From Methylobacterium sp. Leaf125 (GTDB lineage Bacteria > Pseudomonadota > Alphaproteobacteria > Rhizobiales > Beijerinckiaceae): 64,000 bases of DNA. The notes beneath the pieces are model-generated. The model was not told where the DNA came from. It was given only the letters and a program-made list of their open reading frames with translations, and did no database searches. A program made the position numbers and the translations under genes. The first letter of the stretch is position 1. The number at the start of each line of letters is the position of its first letter. The DNA is taken from contig NZ_LMNU01000012.1 of the NCBI RefSeq assembly GCF_001423085.1, forward strand, positions 452,185 to 516,184. The letters are read 5' to 3'. Positions 52,291 to 62,399 of the stretch are shown piece after piece.

Positions 52291-53356
52291 GGCGCGGATC
52301 GAGGGCCTCGGCGAGGCCGTCGCCGAGCAGGTTCAGCGCGACCAGGGTGGCGACGAGGAATCCGGCCGGGGCCGCGAGCATCCAGGGCGCGGATTCGATG
52401 GCGCGCGCGCCCTCGGCGATGAGCGCGCCCCAGCTCGTGGCCGGCTCCTGCACGCCGAGGCCCAGGAAGGACAGGAAGCTCTCCAACAGGATCACCCGCG
52501 GCACCAGCAGGGTCGCCGCCACCGTGACCGGCCCGAGGGTGTTCGGCACGATGTGGCGCCGCAGGATCGCGGCGGCGGAGAGGCCCAGCGCCTCGGCGGC
52601 GCGGACGAAGTCGCGGTGGCGCAGGGCCAGGGTCTGCGCCCGGGTGATCCGGGCCATGTCGAGCCATTCCACCGCGCCGATGGCGATCAGGATCAGCCCG
52701 AGCCCTGCCCGGAAGAACACCAGCAGCATGATGACGAAGAACACGAAGGGGAGGGCGTAGAGCACGTCGACGAAGCGCATCATCACCGCGTCGACCCGGC
52801 CGCCGGCATAGCCCGCCACCGCCCCGTAGGTGACGCCGATGAGGAGCGCGACGCCGGTGGCGACGAGGCCGATGAGGAGCGACACCCGGCCGGCGACGAG
52901 GCTGCGGCTGAGGAGGTCGCGCCCGAGCCCGTCGGTGCCGAGGGGAAACACCAGTCGCCGCACCGGCGCCGCGACCAGGAGGCGGCGTCCCCCCGCCTCC
53001 CGCGACAGGATGGTGACGGGACCGAACAGGTCGGAGCGGGGCAGGTAGCTCAGCACCCGCTCGTTGATCGGGTTCGGGGCCGACAGCGTCAGGTGCAGCT
53101 GCCCGTCCGCGACCCGGATGTCCTCGGCCGTCACCCGCATGCGGAAGGCGAGGCGCTCCAGCGCCGGGGCGATCGCCTCCGGGCGCGGATGGGCCTGCAG
53201 CGAGGGGGCGGTGCGCACGAGGTCGGGGTAGATCCGCCCCGGATCGTGGCCGGTGAGCAGGGGCCCGACGAGGCAGGCGAGGGTGACCAGGGCCAGGACG
53301 ACGAGGGCCGCCAGGGCGGCCCGGTTGCGGGCGAGGCGCCCGAGGGCGCGCCTCAC
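52274..53356 (-). CDS. Oligopeptide ABC transporter permease, OppC/DppC type
   Basis: 360 residues. TM1 (AALAALVVLALVTLACLVG) is followed by a periplasmic insert of about 110 residues, larger than in DppC. The BPD permease domain then has FPLGTDGLGRDLLSR, the EAA-like loop FVRAAEALGLSAAAILRRHI, and LESFLSFLGLGVQEPATSWG. GTG at 53356 overlaps the OppB-type stop by 4 bases. It forms the transmembrane pore with that protein. ATPase genes are missing here. Confidence 0.9.
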   Translation of the reverse strand: MRRALGRLARNRAALAALVVLALVTLACLVGPLLTGHDPGRIYPDLVRTAPSLQAHPRPEAIAPALERLAFRMRVTAEDIRVADGQLHLTLSAPNPINERVLSYLPRSDLFGPVTILSREAGGRRLLVAAPVRRLVFPLGTDGLGRDLLSRSLVAGRVSLLIGLVATGVALLIGVTYGAVAGYAGGRVDAVMMRFVDVLYALPFVFFVIMLLVFFRAGLGLILIAIGAVEWLDMARITRAQTLALRHRDFVRAAEALGLSAAAILRRHIVPNTLGPVTVAATLLVPRVILLESFLSFLGLGVQEPATSWGALIAEGARAIESAPWMLAAPAGFLVATLVALNLLGDGLAEALDPRLSADR

Positions 53357-54276
53357 CGGGCCGCCCGCAGGCGCGGGTCGAGGAAGCCGGAGAGGAGGTC
53401 GGCCGCGAGGTTGAGAACGATGACGAACAGCGCCACCAGCACGACGGTGCCCATCACCAGGGTGTAGTCGCGGTTCAGCGCCCCATCGACGAAGTAGCGG
53501 CCGATGCCGGGCAGGCCGAAAATGGTCTCGACCACCACCGAGCCGGTGAGCAGGGAGGCCGCCGTCGGCCCGAGAATCGCCACCACGGGCAGCAGGGCGC
53601 CCCGCAGGGCGTGGCGGGCGATGCGGTGCGGCGGCAGGCCCATGGCGCGCTGGGTGCGGACCGGTTGCGCGGCCAGCACCTCCGCCAGGGCGGCACGGGT
53701 GAGACGGGCCAGGGCGCCGACCTGCGGCAGGGCCAGGGTGATCACCGGAAGCACGAGGTTGGCCGGCGCGCCGTTCTCCCAAGCGCCCACGGGCAGCCAG
53801 CGCAGGCTCAGGCCGAAGACGATCTGCAGCAGGGGCGCCACCACGAAGGTCGGCATCGCGAGCGTCAGGCCGGCGCTGAGGCCGACGAGGCGGTCGAGGG
53901 CGCTGCCCCGGCGGAAGGCCGCGAGCGCGCCGAGGCCGATGCCGAGCACCAGGGCGAGCGCCAGGGCGAGGGCACCGAGGGTCATCGAGACCGGCAGGCC
54001 CCGGGCGAACAGGTCGCCGACCGTGAGGTCGCGAAAGGAGAAGGAAGGCCCGAAATCGCCGGTGAGCAGGGCGCCCAGGTAGCGCAGGTACTGGACGCCG
54101 AGGGGTTGGTCGAGGCCGTAGACCCGGGCGAGGTTGGCCATCGCGGCCGGCGGCAGGGGCCGTTCCAGGTCGAAGGGCCCGCCGGGGGCGAGCCGGATCA
54201 GGAAGAAGCTCACGGTGACCACGGCGAACAGCGTCGGGATCGCCTGGAGCAGGCGGCGCAGGACGAAGCCGATCAC
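53353..54276 (-). CDS. Oligopeptide ABC transporter permease, OppB/DppB type
   Basis: 307 residues. The start is the typical OppB opening (MIGFVLRRLLQAIPTLFAVV and SFFLIRLAPGGPFD). YLRYLGALLTGDFGPSFS follows, the EAA loop is VRTQRAMGLPPHRIARHALR, and VVVETIFGLPGIGRYFVDG is present. It overlaps the substrate-binding gene upstream by 4 bases and the OppC-type gene downstream by 4 bases, so the three are one operon. Confidence 0.93.
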   Translation of the reverse strand: MIGFVLRRLLQAIPTLFAVVTVSFFLIRLAPGGPFDLERPLPPAAMANLARVYGLDQPLGVQYLRYLGALLTGDFGPSFSFRDLTVGDLFARGLPVSMTLGALALALALVLGIGLGALAAFRRGSALDRLVGLSAGLTLAMPTFVVAPLLQIVFGLSLRWLPVGAWENGAPANLVLPVITLALPQVGALARLTRAALAEVLAAQPVRTQRAMGLPPHRIARHALRGALLPVVAILGPTAASLLTGSVVVETIFGLPGIGRYFVDGALNRDYTLVMGTVVLVALFVIVLNLAADLLSGFLDPRLRAAR

Positions 54277-55874
54277 GCGGTCAGCCTCAGGAAGCGCGTC
54301 GGGGCGGCGTTGCGCAGGTTCGGGTGGTAGCCGGTGAGGCGCGGGGCGATCAGGGCCTTCGAGCGGGTGTGCATCACCGGGATCCAGGGCAGATCGCTGA
54401 CCACGATGGTTTCGGCCGCGGAGAGGAGCTCGGCCCGCCGGGCGACGTCGCGCTCCGCCGCCGCCCGCCGCATCAGGGCGTCGTAGGCCGGGTTGCTGTA
54501 GTGGCCGGGGTTGAGGCCGTCATTGCCGGTCTCCAGCAGGAACAGGAAGTTCTGCGGGTCGGAGTAATCGGCGATCCAGGACATGCGGGCCACGTCGAAG
54601 TCGCCGCCGTCGCGCAGGTAGGCGAAGTGGGTCTTGGCGTCGGTGTAGACGAAGCGGGTCTCGATCCCGAGGCCGCGCCACATGTCGGCGATGGCCAGCG
54701 CGGTGTTGCGGTTGTTGTCGCTGGTGTTGAAGCGATACTCGAGCCTGAGCGGCCGTCCCTCGCCGAAGCCGGCCGCCGCCAGCAGCGCCCGGGCCTCGTC
54801 CTCGCGGTCGATCGGCAGGGCCTCGCGCCCGGCGGTCTCGGGCGGGCGGCCGTAATGATCGAGGCCGGGCGGGCAGAGGGAGTAGGCCGGATCCATGGTC
54901 TCGCCCCAGAGCTTGCTCGCCAGGAACTCGCGGTCGATGACCAGGGAGAGGGCGCGCCGGACCCGAACGTCGTCGAAGGGCGCCTTCCGGGTGTTCAGCG
55001 CCAGGGCGTAGAGGCCGAGCGAGGGGCCGAGCACGACCTGGGCCCCGAAGCGCGCCTTGAGCGAGGCGATCTGGTCGCCGGGCAGGTCGGCGAGCGAGTC
55101 GATCTCGCCGGCGGCGTAGCGCCGGACCGCGCTCGACAGGTCCGGCGTCGGCAGGAAGGCCACCTGCGGGATCGTCACCGTCGCCGCGGCGTGGAAATGC
55201 GGGTTGCGCTCCAGGGTGATGCGGTCGTTCGGCACCACCTCCCGCAGGCGGTAGGGACCGTTGGTCACGCTGTTGCCGGCCCGGGCGAAGGCGTCGCCGT
55301 GCCGGGCGACCGAGGGCGGATGCACGGGCAGGGAGGTCTGGTGCGTCAGGAGTTCGAGCAGGTACGGCGTCGGCTGCTCGAGGGTCAGCACGAGGCGCCG
55401 GTCCTCGGGTGCCGCGACCCCGAGGGCCTCGGCGGGCGCCGCCCCCTGGTTCACCGCCCGGGCATTCTTCAGGGGGAACAGGACCTCTGCATACTTGGCC
55501 GCCGTGGCGGGTGCGAGGATGCGCCGGAGGGCGAAGACGAAGTCCCCGGCCCGGACCGGGTCTCCGTTCGACCAGCGCCCATCCGGGCGCAGGCTGAAAT
55601 CGTAGGTCAGCCCGTCCTCGGACAGGGTCCAGGCGGTCGCTGCCCCCGGGATGAGGGCGCCGTGATTGTCGTAGGTGAGCAGGCCCTCGTAGAGGTCGCG
55701 CAGGATATGCGCCTCGGCCACCGTCGAGGATTTGTGCGGGTCGAGGGTCTCGGGGTCCGCATCGTTGCCGCGCCGGTAGAGGTCGCCCGGTGCGGCCGCG
55801 GCCCGGCCGACGCCACCGGCGGCCAGGAGCGCCGCACCGCCGACGAGCCAGTACCGCCGATGCGGGCGCAGCAT
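54273..55874 (-). CDS. Periplasmic oligopeptide-binding protein, OppA family
   Basis: 533 residues with a signal peptide (YWLVGGAALLAAGGVGRAAA). It has the SBP_bac_5 fold: GNDADPETLDPHKSSTVAEA, GLLTYDNHGALIPGAATAW, WSNGDPVRAGDFVFALRRIL, SDLPWIPVMHTRSKALIAP. It delivers peptides to the two permeases encoded downstream. No lipobox Cys is present, so it is a free periplasmic protein. Confidence 0.93.
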   Translation of the reverse strand: MLRPHRRYWLVGGAALLAAGGVGRAAAAPGDLYRRGNDADPETLDPHKSSTVAEAHILRDLYEGLLTYDNHGALIPGAATAWTLSEDGLTYDFSLRPDGRWSNGDPVRAGDFVFALRRILAPATAAKYAEVLFPLKNARAVNQGAAPAEALGVAAPEDRRLVLTLEQPTPYLLELLTHQTSLPVHPPSVARHGDAFARAGNSVTNGPYRLREVVPNDRITLERNPHFHAAATVTIPQVAFLPTPDLSSAVRRYAAGEIDSLADLPGDQIASLKARFGAQVVLGPSLGLYALALNTRKAPFDDVRVRRALSLVIDREFLASKLWGETMDPAYSLCPPGLDHYGRPPETAGREALPIDREDEARALLAAAGFGEGRPLRLEYRFNTSDNNRNTALAIADMWRGLGIETRFVYTDAKTHFAYLRDGGDFDVARMSWIADYSDPQNFLFLLETGNDGLNPGHYSNPAYDALMRRAAAERDVARRAELLSAAETIVVSDLPWIPVMHTRSKALIAPRLTGYHPNLRNAAPTRFLRLTA

Positions 55875-55878
55875 CGCC

Positions 55879-56313
55879 TCAGGCGCCGGTCTGCGCGGTG
55901 AGCCCCGCCGCCTCGATGCCGGCCAGCGCGCAGAGCTCGTCGTTGTCGGAGGTGTCGCCCGAGATGCCGACCGCGCCGATCACGGCCTCGCCCCGGCGGA
56001 TGAGCACGCCGCCCGGCACGGGCACCAGGGCGGCGGGGCCGACGAGGTGGCTGACGGCGGCGACGAAGTAGGCCTGCTCCTCGGCGCGCTTGTGGATCGC
56101 CCGGCCGCCGAGGCCGAGGGCGAGGCAGCCATTGGCCTTGCCCATCGCCACCTCGGCCCGGCGCAGGGAAGTCCCGTCCTCGGCGCCCATCGCCTTGAGC
56201 GCCCCGCGGGCGTCGTAGACCACCACGGCCAGGGGCTTCAGCTTGTGGGCGCGAGCGGTCTCGAGGGCGGTGGCGACGATGGTCTGCGCGGCGGCGAGGG
56301 TGAGGTCGGACAT
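55879..56313 (-). CDS. GlcG/HbpS-family protein
   Basis: 144 residues with features LKPLAVVVYDARGALKAMG, AYFVAAVSHLVGPAALVPV, PGGVLIRRGEAVIGAVGIS and GDTSDNDELCALAGI. GlcG/HbpS proteins form octamers; some bind heme, and others sit near glycolate or propanediol genes. No signal peptide. It is the first gene before oppA, 4 bases away, so it may be part of that operon. Confidence 0.9.
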   Translation of the reverse strand: MSDLTLAAAQTIVATALETARAHKLKPLAVVVYDARGALKAMGAEDGTSLRRAEVAMGKANGCLALGLGGRAIHKRAEEQAYFVAAVSHLVGPAALVPVPGGVLIRRGEAVIGAVGISGDTSDNDELCALAGIEAAGLTAQTGA

Positions 56314-56410
56314 CGGGGCTCCGGGTTTCGATCGAGCGGGCGTGCCCCTCGACTAACCCGGCGCGGCGCGAGCGACCAGGGGCTCCGCGCGCCGGCCGGG
56401 CCGGGCAGCG

Positions 56411-56500
56411 CTCTCTGCGCGCATGCCGCGTCAGGCCAGGCTCGCAGCGCGCGTAGCGCGCCAGGCCAAACTCTCAGCGCGCGCAGCGCGCCAAGAACGC
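56411..56500. repeat. 30-bp tandem repeat straddling a stop codon
   Basis: Three 30-base units begin at 56411, 56441 and 56471. The third contains the last eight codons and TGA of the minus-strand hydrolase gene, and the other two lie downstream of its stop. Units are rich in GCGCGC palindromes (AGCGCGCGCAGCGCG). Confidence 0.8.
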
Positions 56501-57457
56501 GTCGTAGCGGGCGGTGACCTCGGGCAGGCGCTCGAAATGCGGGAAGGCGCCCGTCTCCAGCACGTCCACCGTCCAGCGCGGATCGCCGCGGAAGCGGTCG
56601 GCGTGGCGGTAGTCGACGAAGTCGCCCCGGGTGCCGTGGACCATCCAGACCGGCCGGTCGAGGCGGGGATAGACCTGGCCCGTCTCGGTGGCGAAGAGGT
56701 GTCCGGCCAGGAACGAGAAGGGCGCGAACTCGGCGCCGGGCTGGTGGGCCGAGACCTGGTCGTATGCGAGCAGGCCCTCGTCGATCCGGGGCGAACCCCA
56801 GGTCTTCTCGAGAAAGAACCGCATGCTCGGGCGGCTGACGAGGAGGTCGAACAGCGCCCGGCTCCAGAGCGGACAGGCGGCCACCGCCCGGGCCGTGTCG
56901 CTGCCGGACGGGTTGCGGCGCTCGTAGCGCTTGTCGAACCCGGTCGGGCTGATCAGGCCGAGGCTGCGGTAGTCGTCGGGCCGCGCCAGGGCCGCCCGGG
57001 CCAGGAACTCGGCCGAGAGGGAAAGCGCCATCGCGTCGATGGCGGCGCCTCCGTGCCGCTGCCGGATCTCCGCCACCATGGCGTGGATCGCCGCCGTCAT
57101 CAGCTCCGGCGTGTAGACCCGGTCGCTGCGCTCGGAGAAGCCGAAGCCCGGCAGGTCGAGGGCGTAGACCGGGCGCGTCCGTGCGTAGTGGCGATAGAGC
57201 GGCCGGACCTCGTAGGCATTGGCGGCCGCGTTGACGGAGTGGATCAGCAGCAGGGGTACGCCCGCGTCCGGCCCGCTGGCGTAGAACGACAGCCCCCCCG
57301 CGTCGCTGCCGAGGCAGGCCTGCCGGCCGGGGAGGGCCGGCGGCATCCGGCGACGGTGGTCGATGCCGAGGCGGCTATAGGCGATCCAGGCCCCGGCGGC
57401 CCCCAGCGCCAGCAGCGCCAGCAGGGGCCCGAGCCGGCGACGGGGGGCATCAGGCAT
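56474..57457 (-). CDS. Alpha/beta hydrolase, membrane-anchored
   Basis: 327 residues. One N-terminal membrane helix (LGPLLALLALGAAGAWIAY) leads to an alpha/beta-hydrolase domain: oxyanion region PLLLIHSVNAAANAYEVRPL, LDLPGFGFSERSDR, acid region VWMVHGTRGDFVDY and final His in GAFPHFERLPEV. The nucleophile elbow reads ALSLSAEF, so both glycines of G-x-S-x-G are changed to Ala and Ser; activity is still possible. The substrate is unknown. Confidence 0.85.
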   Translation of the reverse strand: MPDAPRRRLGPLLALLALGAAGAWIAYSRLGIDHRRRMPPALPGRQACLGSDAGGLSFYASGPDAGVPLLLIHSVNAAANAYEVRPLYRHYARTRPVYALDLPGFGFSERSDRVYTPELMTAAIHAMVAEIRQRHGGAAIDAMALSLSAEFLARAALARPDDYRSLGLISPTGFDKRYERRNPSGSDTARAVAACPLWSRALFDLLVSRPSMRFFLEKTWGSPRIDEGLLAYDQVSAHQPGAEFAPFSFLAGHLFATETGQVYPRLDRPVWMVHGTRGDFVDYRHADRFRGDPRWTVDVLETGAFPHFERLPEVTARYDAFLARCAR

Positions 57458-57589
57458 CGTCGTGGTCCCTCAGGTGGCGCGCGGTCGGAAACGCCCCGGC
57501 GGTGCGGATGTTTCCGGGCTGCGGTCGGCGCGGGACCGGGTCGGCGCGGATGGCGTCTCGCTCGGCGCCTGCCCCGTCGCGATCACGCC

Positions 57590-57620
57590 GCGCCCTTTCC
57601 CCGTGTGGGGAGGATGGCGG
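57590..57620. repeat. C/G-run hairpin before the ABC-F gene end
   Basis: CCCTTTCCCC and GGGGAGGATGG around GTGT form a hairpin like that at 5245-5275. It lies between the divergent end of the hydrolase promoter region and the ABC-F gene. A dispersed repeat is possible. Confidence 0.3.
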
Positions 57621-57659
57621 CATCGTCGCTCTCCGCGCCGGCGACGATCGCTTCGGGCT

Positions 57660-59534
57660 TCAGGCCGTCGCGCCCTCGATCTCGCCGCTGAGTTCCAGCC
57701 ACTCCTCCTCGGCCGCCTCCAGGGCGGCGGCGGCGTCCGAGCGCATTTTGGCGAGTTCGCCGGCCTTGGCCGGATTGGCCTGGAAGGCCGTGCCGTCGGC
57801 GAGCGCCGCGTCGATCTTGCCCATGGCGTCGGTGAGCTTCTTCATGCGCGCCTCGACGCCCTCGAGCTTCTTGCGCAGGGGGGCGAGGGCGACGCGGCGG
57901 TCGGCGTTGGAGCGGCGCTCCACGGCCTTGGCCCCGCCGGTCGATTCCGGCGTGCCCTTCTCGGCCTCGCGCTCGGGCCCGGCGAGCACGTAGCGGCGAT
58001 AATCGTCCATGTCGCCGTCGAAGGCCTTCACGCTGCCGTTCGAGACGAGCCAGAGCCGGTCGGCGCAGGCCTCCACCAGGAAGCGGTCGTGGCTCACCAG
58101 GATGACGGCGCCCTCGTAGTCGTTGATCGCCTCCACCAGGGCCTGGCGGCTCTCGATGTCGAGGTGGTTCGTCGGCTCGTCGAGGATGAGCAGGTGCGGG
58201 CCGCGGAAGGCCGCGAGCCCCATGAGCAGGCGCGCCTTCTCGCCGCCGGAGAGCTGGGAGACCGGCGTCTCCGACTTCGTGCCCGAGAAGCCGAGGCGGG
58301 CGGCCGCGGCGCGGGCCTTCGATTCGGGCACGTCCGGCATCAGGTCGCGGACATGGGCGTAGGCGCTCTCGGCCGGGCGCAGCTCGTCGAGCTGGTGCTG
58401 GGCGAAGTAGGCGACCTCCATCTTGGAGGAGCGGCGCAGCTCGCCGCTCAGGGGAGGCAGGCGCCCGCCGATGAGCTTGCAGAAGGTGGACTTGCCGTTA
58501 CCGTTGGCGCCGAGCAGGGCGACCCGGTCGTCGGGAGCGAGACTCAGGTTCAGGCCCGAGAGCACGATCCGGTCCGGGTAGCCGGCCTGCACCCGCTCCA
58601 TGGCGACGATGGGCGGCGACAGCGGCCGCTCCGGGCTCGGCAGGCGGAAGGCCGGCACGTCGTCCTCGATCACCGAGGCGATGATCTCCATCTTGGCGAG
58701 GCGCTTGACCCGGGACTGGGCCTGGCGGGCCTTGGTGGCCTTGGCCTTGAAGCGGTCGACGAAGCTCTGGAGATGGGCCCGCTCGACATCCTGCTTGGCC
58801 TTGGCCTTGGCCTGGAGCACGCGCTTCTCGGCCACCTGCCGGGCGAAGCTGGTGTAGCCGCCCCGGTAGATGCTGAGCTTGCCCCGGTCGAGGTGCAGGA
58901 TGTGGTCGACGCACTCGTCGAGGAGGTCGCGGTCGTGGCTGATGATCACGGCCGTGCGCGGGTAGCGCTCCAGGTAGTCGTAGAGCCAGATCGTGCCCTC
59001 GATGTCGAGGTAGTTGGTCGGCTCGTCGAGGAGCAGCAGGTCGGGCTCGGAGAACAGCACGGCGGCGAGCGCCACGCGCATGCGCCAGCCGCCGGAGAAA
59101 TCGGAGCAGGGGCGGCCTTGCGCCTCCGCGTCGAAGCCGAGGCCGTGCAGGATGGCGGCCGCGCGGGCCGGTGCCGAGTGCGCCTCGATGTCCACCAGAC
59201 GGGTCTCGATCTCGGCCCGGCGCAGGCCGTCGGCGTGCTCGGCCTCCGCCATCAGCCGGGCGCGCTCGGTGTCGGCGGCCAGCACCACGGCATGCAGGGT
59301 CTCGGGGCCGGCGGGCGCCTCCTGCGCCACCGCGCCGATGCGCATGCCCTTGGGCATCGACACCGTGCCGCCCTCGGTGGGCAGCTCGCCGAGGATTGCC
59401 TTGAACAGGGTGGTCTTGCCGGCGCCGTTGCGCCCGACGAGCCCCACGCGGGCGCGGTCCGGGATGACGAAGGTGGCGCCGTCGAGGATCAGGCGCTCGC
59501 CGATGCGGTAGGTGAGGTCGTTGACGCGGAGCAT
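57660..59534 (-). CDS. ABC-F family ATPase (Uup/YheS-like)
   Basis: 624 residues with two ABC domains and no membrane segment. The first has LVGRNGAGKTTLFK and signature DFSGGWRMRVALA. An Arg/Lys-rich linker of about 80 residues follows (RFKAKATKARQAQSRVKRLA). The second has LGANGNGKSTFCK and QLSGGEKARLLMG with LILDEPTNHLDIESR. The end is a Lys/Glu coiled coil like the Uup C-terminal domain. ABC-F proteins bind the ribosomal E site and relieve stalls. ATG at 59534 begins the conserved MLRVNDLTY. Confidence 0.93.
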   Translation of the reverse strand: MLRVNDLTYRIGERLILDGATFVIPDRARVGLVGRNGAGKTTLFKAILGELPTEGGTVSMPKGMRIGAVAQEAPAGPETLHAVVLAADTERARLMAEAEHADGLRRAEIETRLVDIEAHSAPARAAAILHGLGFDAEAQGRPCSDFSGGWRMRVALAAVLFSEPDLLLLDEPTNYLDIEGTIWLYDYLERYPRTAVIISHDRDLLDECVDHILHLDRGKLSIYRGGYTSFARQVAEKRVLQAKAKAKQDVERAHLQSFVDRFKAKATKARQAQSRVKRLAKMEIIASVIEDDVPAFRLPSPERPLSPPIVAMERVQAGYPDRIVLSGLNLSLAPDDRVALLGANGNGKSTFCKLIGGRLPPLSGELRRSSKMEVAYFAQHQLDELRPAESAYAHVRDLMPDVPESKARAAAARLGFSGTKSETPVSQLSGGEKARLLMGLAAFRGPHLLILDEPTNHLDIESRQALVEAINDYEGAVILVSHDRFLVEACADRLWLVSNGSVKAFDGDMDDYRRYVLAGPEREAEKGTPESTGGAKAVERRSNADRRVALAPLRKKLEGVEARMKKLTDAMGKIDAALADGTAFQANPAKAGELAKMRSDAAAALEAAEEEWLELSGEIEGATA

Positions 59535-59717
59535 GGCGCGCTTTTGCGGGGTCGGGGCCTGACTGGCAAGCGGCCGGTGCGCGCCGCGCCGCGCCGCTGC
59601 GCAGGGTTGGCGCAGACCTCGCATCCACGCCTATCGGCAGGCGGGAACATCGGGACAGCTTGACCCAGGAATTGCACGGCGTATCGATCAGGTGCGAAAA
59701 ACGAGGGGGCAGGACGC

Positions 59718-60410
59718 GTGACCACAGGACGGCTGACGACCATCCCGTTCTTCAAGGAGCCGGGGATCGAGCTGTCCGTCTACGAGACGCGCTGCCACTG
59801 GCGTCGCTTCGACGAGAACGAAGTCCTGGTCGATTACGACGACGTCTCCACCGACGTCTATTTCCTGGCCTCCGGCGAGGTGCGCATCCTCAACCGCTCG
59901 CAATCGGGCAAGGAAGTGATTCTCGGCGAGATGCGCGGCGGCGCCTTCTTCGGCGAGCTCGCGGCCCTCGACGGCATCGGCCGCTCGGCCAACGTCACGG
60001 CGCTGACCCGCGGCGAGGTCTGCGTCGTGCCCGCGCCCGTGTTCCGGCAGATCATCTTCGCCTCGGAGGCGATCGCCGACCGGCTGTTCCGCCTGCTGGC
60101 CAAGCGCGTGCGCGAGCTGAACACCCGCCTGATGGAGCACGCGCTCCTCGACCTGCGCCACCGGCTCTACGCCGAGCTGCTGCGCCTCTCCGTGCCCCGC
60201 GCCGGCGGCGACGGCGAGCGGGTGGTGACGCCGCCGCCCTACCACCACGTGCTCGCCGCCCGCATCGGCTGCCGCCGCGAGCAGGTGACGCGGGAATTCA
60301 CCGTCATGGCCGCCGACGGGCTGATCGACCGCACCCGCGGCGCCCTGGTGATCCGCCGGCCCGACCTCCTCGAAGCCCGCGTCGCCGAAGCGCTGCGCGA
60401 GGACAGCTGA
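59718..60410 (+). CDS. Crp/Fnr-family transcriptional regulator
   Basis: 230 residues. The N-terminal cyclic-nucleotide-binding beta-roll (VYFLASGEVRILNRSQSGKE, GGAFFGELAALDGIGRSANV) and the dimer helix are followed by a Crp-type helix-turn-helix (VLAARIGCRREQVTREFTVM). It has no N-terminal Cys cluster of Fnr. The FGELAALDGIGRSA segment keeps the Glu and Arg that contact cAMP. It lies 16 bases before the PotA-like gene on the same strand, so it may control or be co-transcribed with that transporter. Confidence 0.9.
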   Translation: MTTGRLTTIPFFKEPGIELSVYETRCHWRRFDENEVLVDYDDVSTDVYFLASGEVRILNRSQSGKEVILGEMRGGAFFGELAALDGIGRSANVTALTRGEVCVVPAPVFRQIIFASEAIADRLFRLLAKRVRELNTRLMEHALLDLRHRLYAELLRLSVPRAGGDGERVVTPPPYHHVLAARIGCRREQVTREFTVMAADGLIDRTRGALVIRRPDLLEARVAEALREDS

Positions 60411-60426
60411 GCGTTCGGCCCCCACG

Positions 60427-61509
<1,083 letters not shown>

Positions 61510-61511
61510 GC

Positions 61512-62399
61512 ATGAAGCGCCTGCTGCCGGTCCTGCCCGCCCTCTGGCTCGCCGCCTTCGTGCTGCTGCCGGTGATCCTGACCCTGAAGATCAGCCTGTC
61601 GACGCCGGCCACGGCCCAGCCGCCCTACCTGCCGGTGCTCGACTGGAGCGCCGGGATCGAGGGCTGGGGCAGCTTCCTCGAAGCCCTCGACTTCACCAAT
61701 TTCGAGACGCTGGCGAGCGACGCCCTCTACCGCGACGCCGCCCTGTCTTCCGTGACACTCGCGGCCATCGCCACCGCGATCCTGGCCCTGATCGGCACCC
61801 CGATCGCCCTGGCGATGGCCCGGGCCCCGGAGCGCTGGCAGCCGCGCCTCGTGGCGCTCCTGATCGTGCCGTTCTGGACGAGCTTCCTCATCCGCATCTA
61901 TGCCTGGATCGCGATCCTGAAGCCCGAGGGCCTGCTCAGCGCCGGGCTGATGAAGCTCGGGCTGATCGCGCGGCCCCTCGAGATCCTGAACAGCCAGGGG
62001 GCCGTGCTGATCGGGCTCACCTACGCCTACCTGCCCTTCATGGTGCTGCCGCTCTACGCGGTGCTGACCAAGCTCGATCCGCGCCTGCCCGAGGCGGCGG
62101 CCGATCTCGGTGCCGGACCGACGCGGGTGTTCTGGACGGTGACGCTGCCGCTCGCCCGCCCCGGACTGACCGCCGGAGCGCTGCTCTGCTTCGTGCCGAT
62201 GGTGGGCGAATTCATCATCCCGGACCTGCTCGGCGGCTCGGACACACTGATGCTCGGGCGCGTCCTGTGGAGCGAGTTCTTCTCCAACCGCGATTGGCCA
62301 CTCGCCTCGGCGGTGGCGATCCTCGTCCTCGTCCTGGTGGTCGGGCCGTTGATCCTGTTCCGCGAGGACGAGGCGACCGAGCGGGAGGCCGGCCGGTGA
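61512..62399 (+). CDS. potB: PotB-like ABC permease
   Basis: 295 residues with about six transmembrane helices. TM1 is LPALWLAAFVLLPVILTLKIS, then TFFT-like LIVPFWTSFLIRIYAWIAIL and the EAA loop LPEAAADLGAGPTRVFWTVT. ATG at 61512 (GGGGTGAG before it) was preferred to an overlapping GTG at 61506. It pairs with the PotC-like protein downstream, with which it overlaps by 4 bases. Confidence 0.9.
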   Translation: MKRLLPVLPALWLAAFVLLPVILTLKISLSTPATAQPPYLPVLDWSAGIEGWGSFLEALDFTNFETLASDALYRDAALSSVTLAAIATAILALIGTPIALAMARAPERWQPRLVALLIVPFWTSFLIRIYAWIAILKPEGLLSAGLMKLGLIARPLEILNSQGAVLIGLTYAYLPFMVLPLYAVLTKLDPRLPEAAADLGAGPTRVFWTVTLPLARPGLTAGALLCFVPMVGEFIIPDLLGGSDTLMLGRVLWSEFFSNRDWPLASAVAILVLVLVVGPLILFREDEATEREAGR

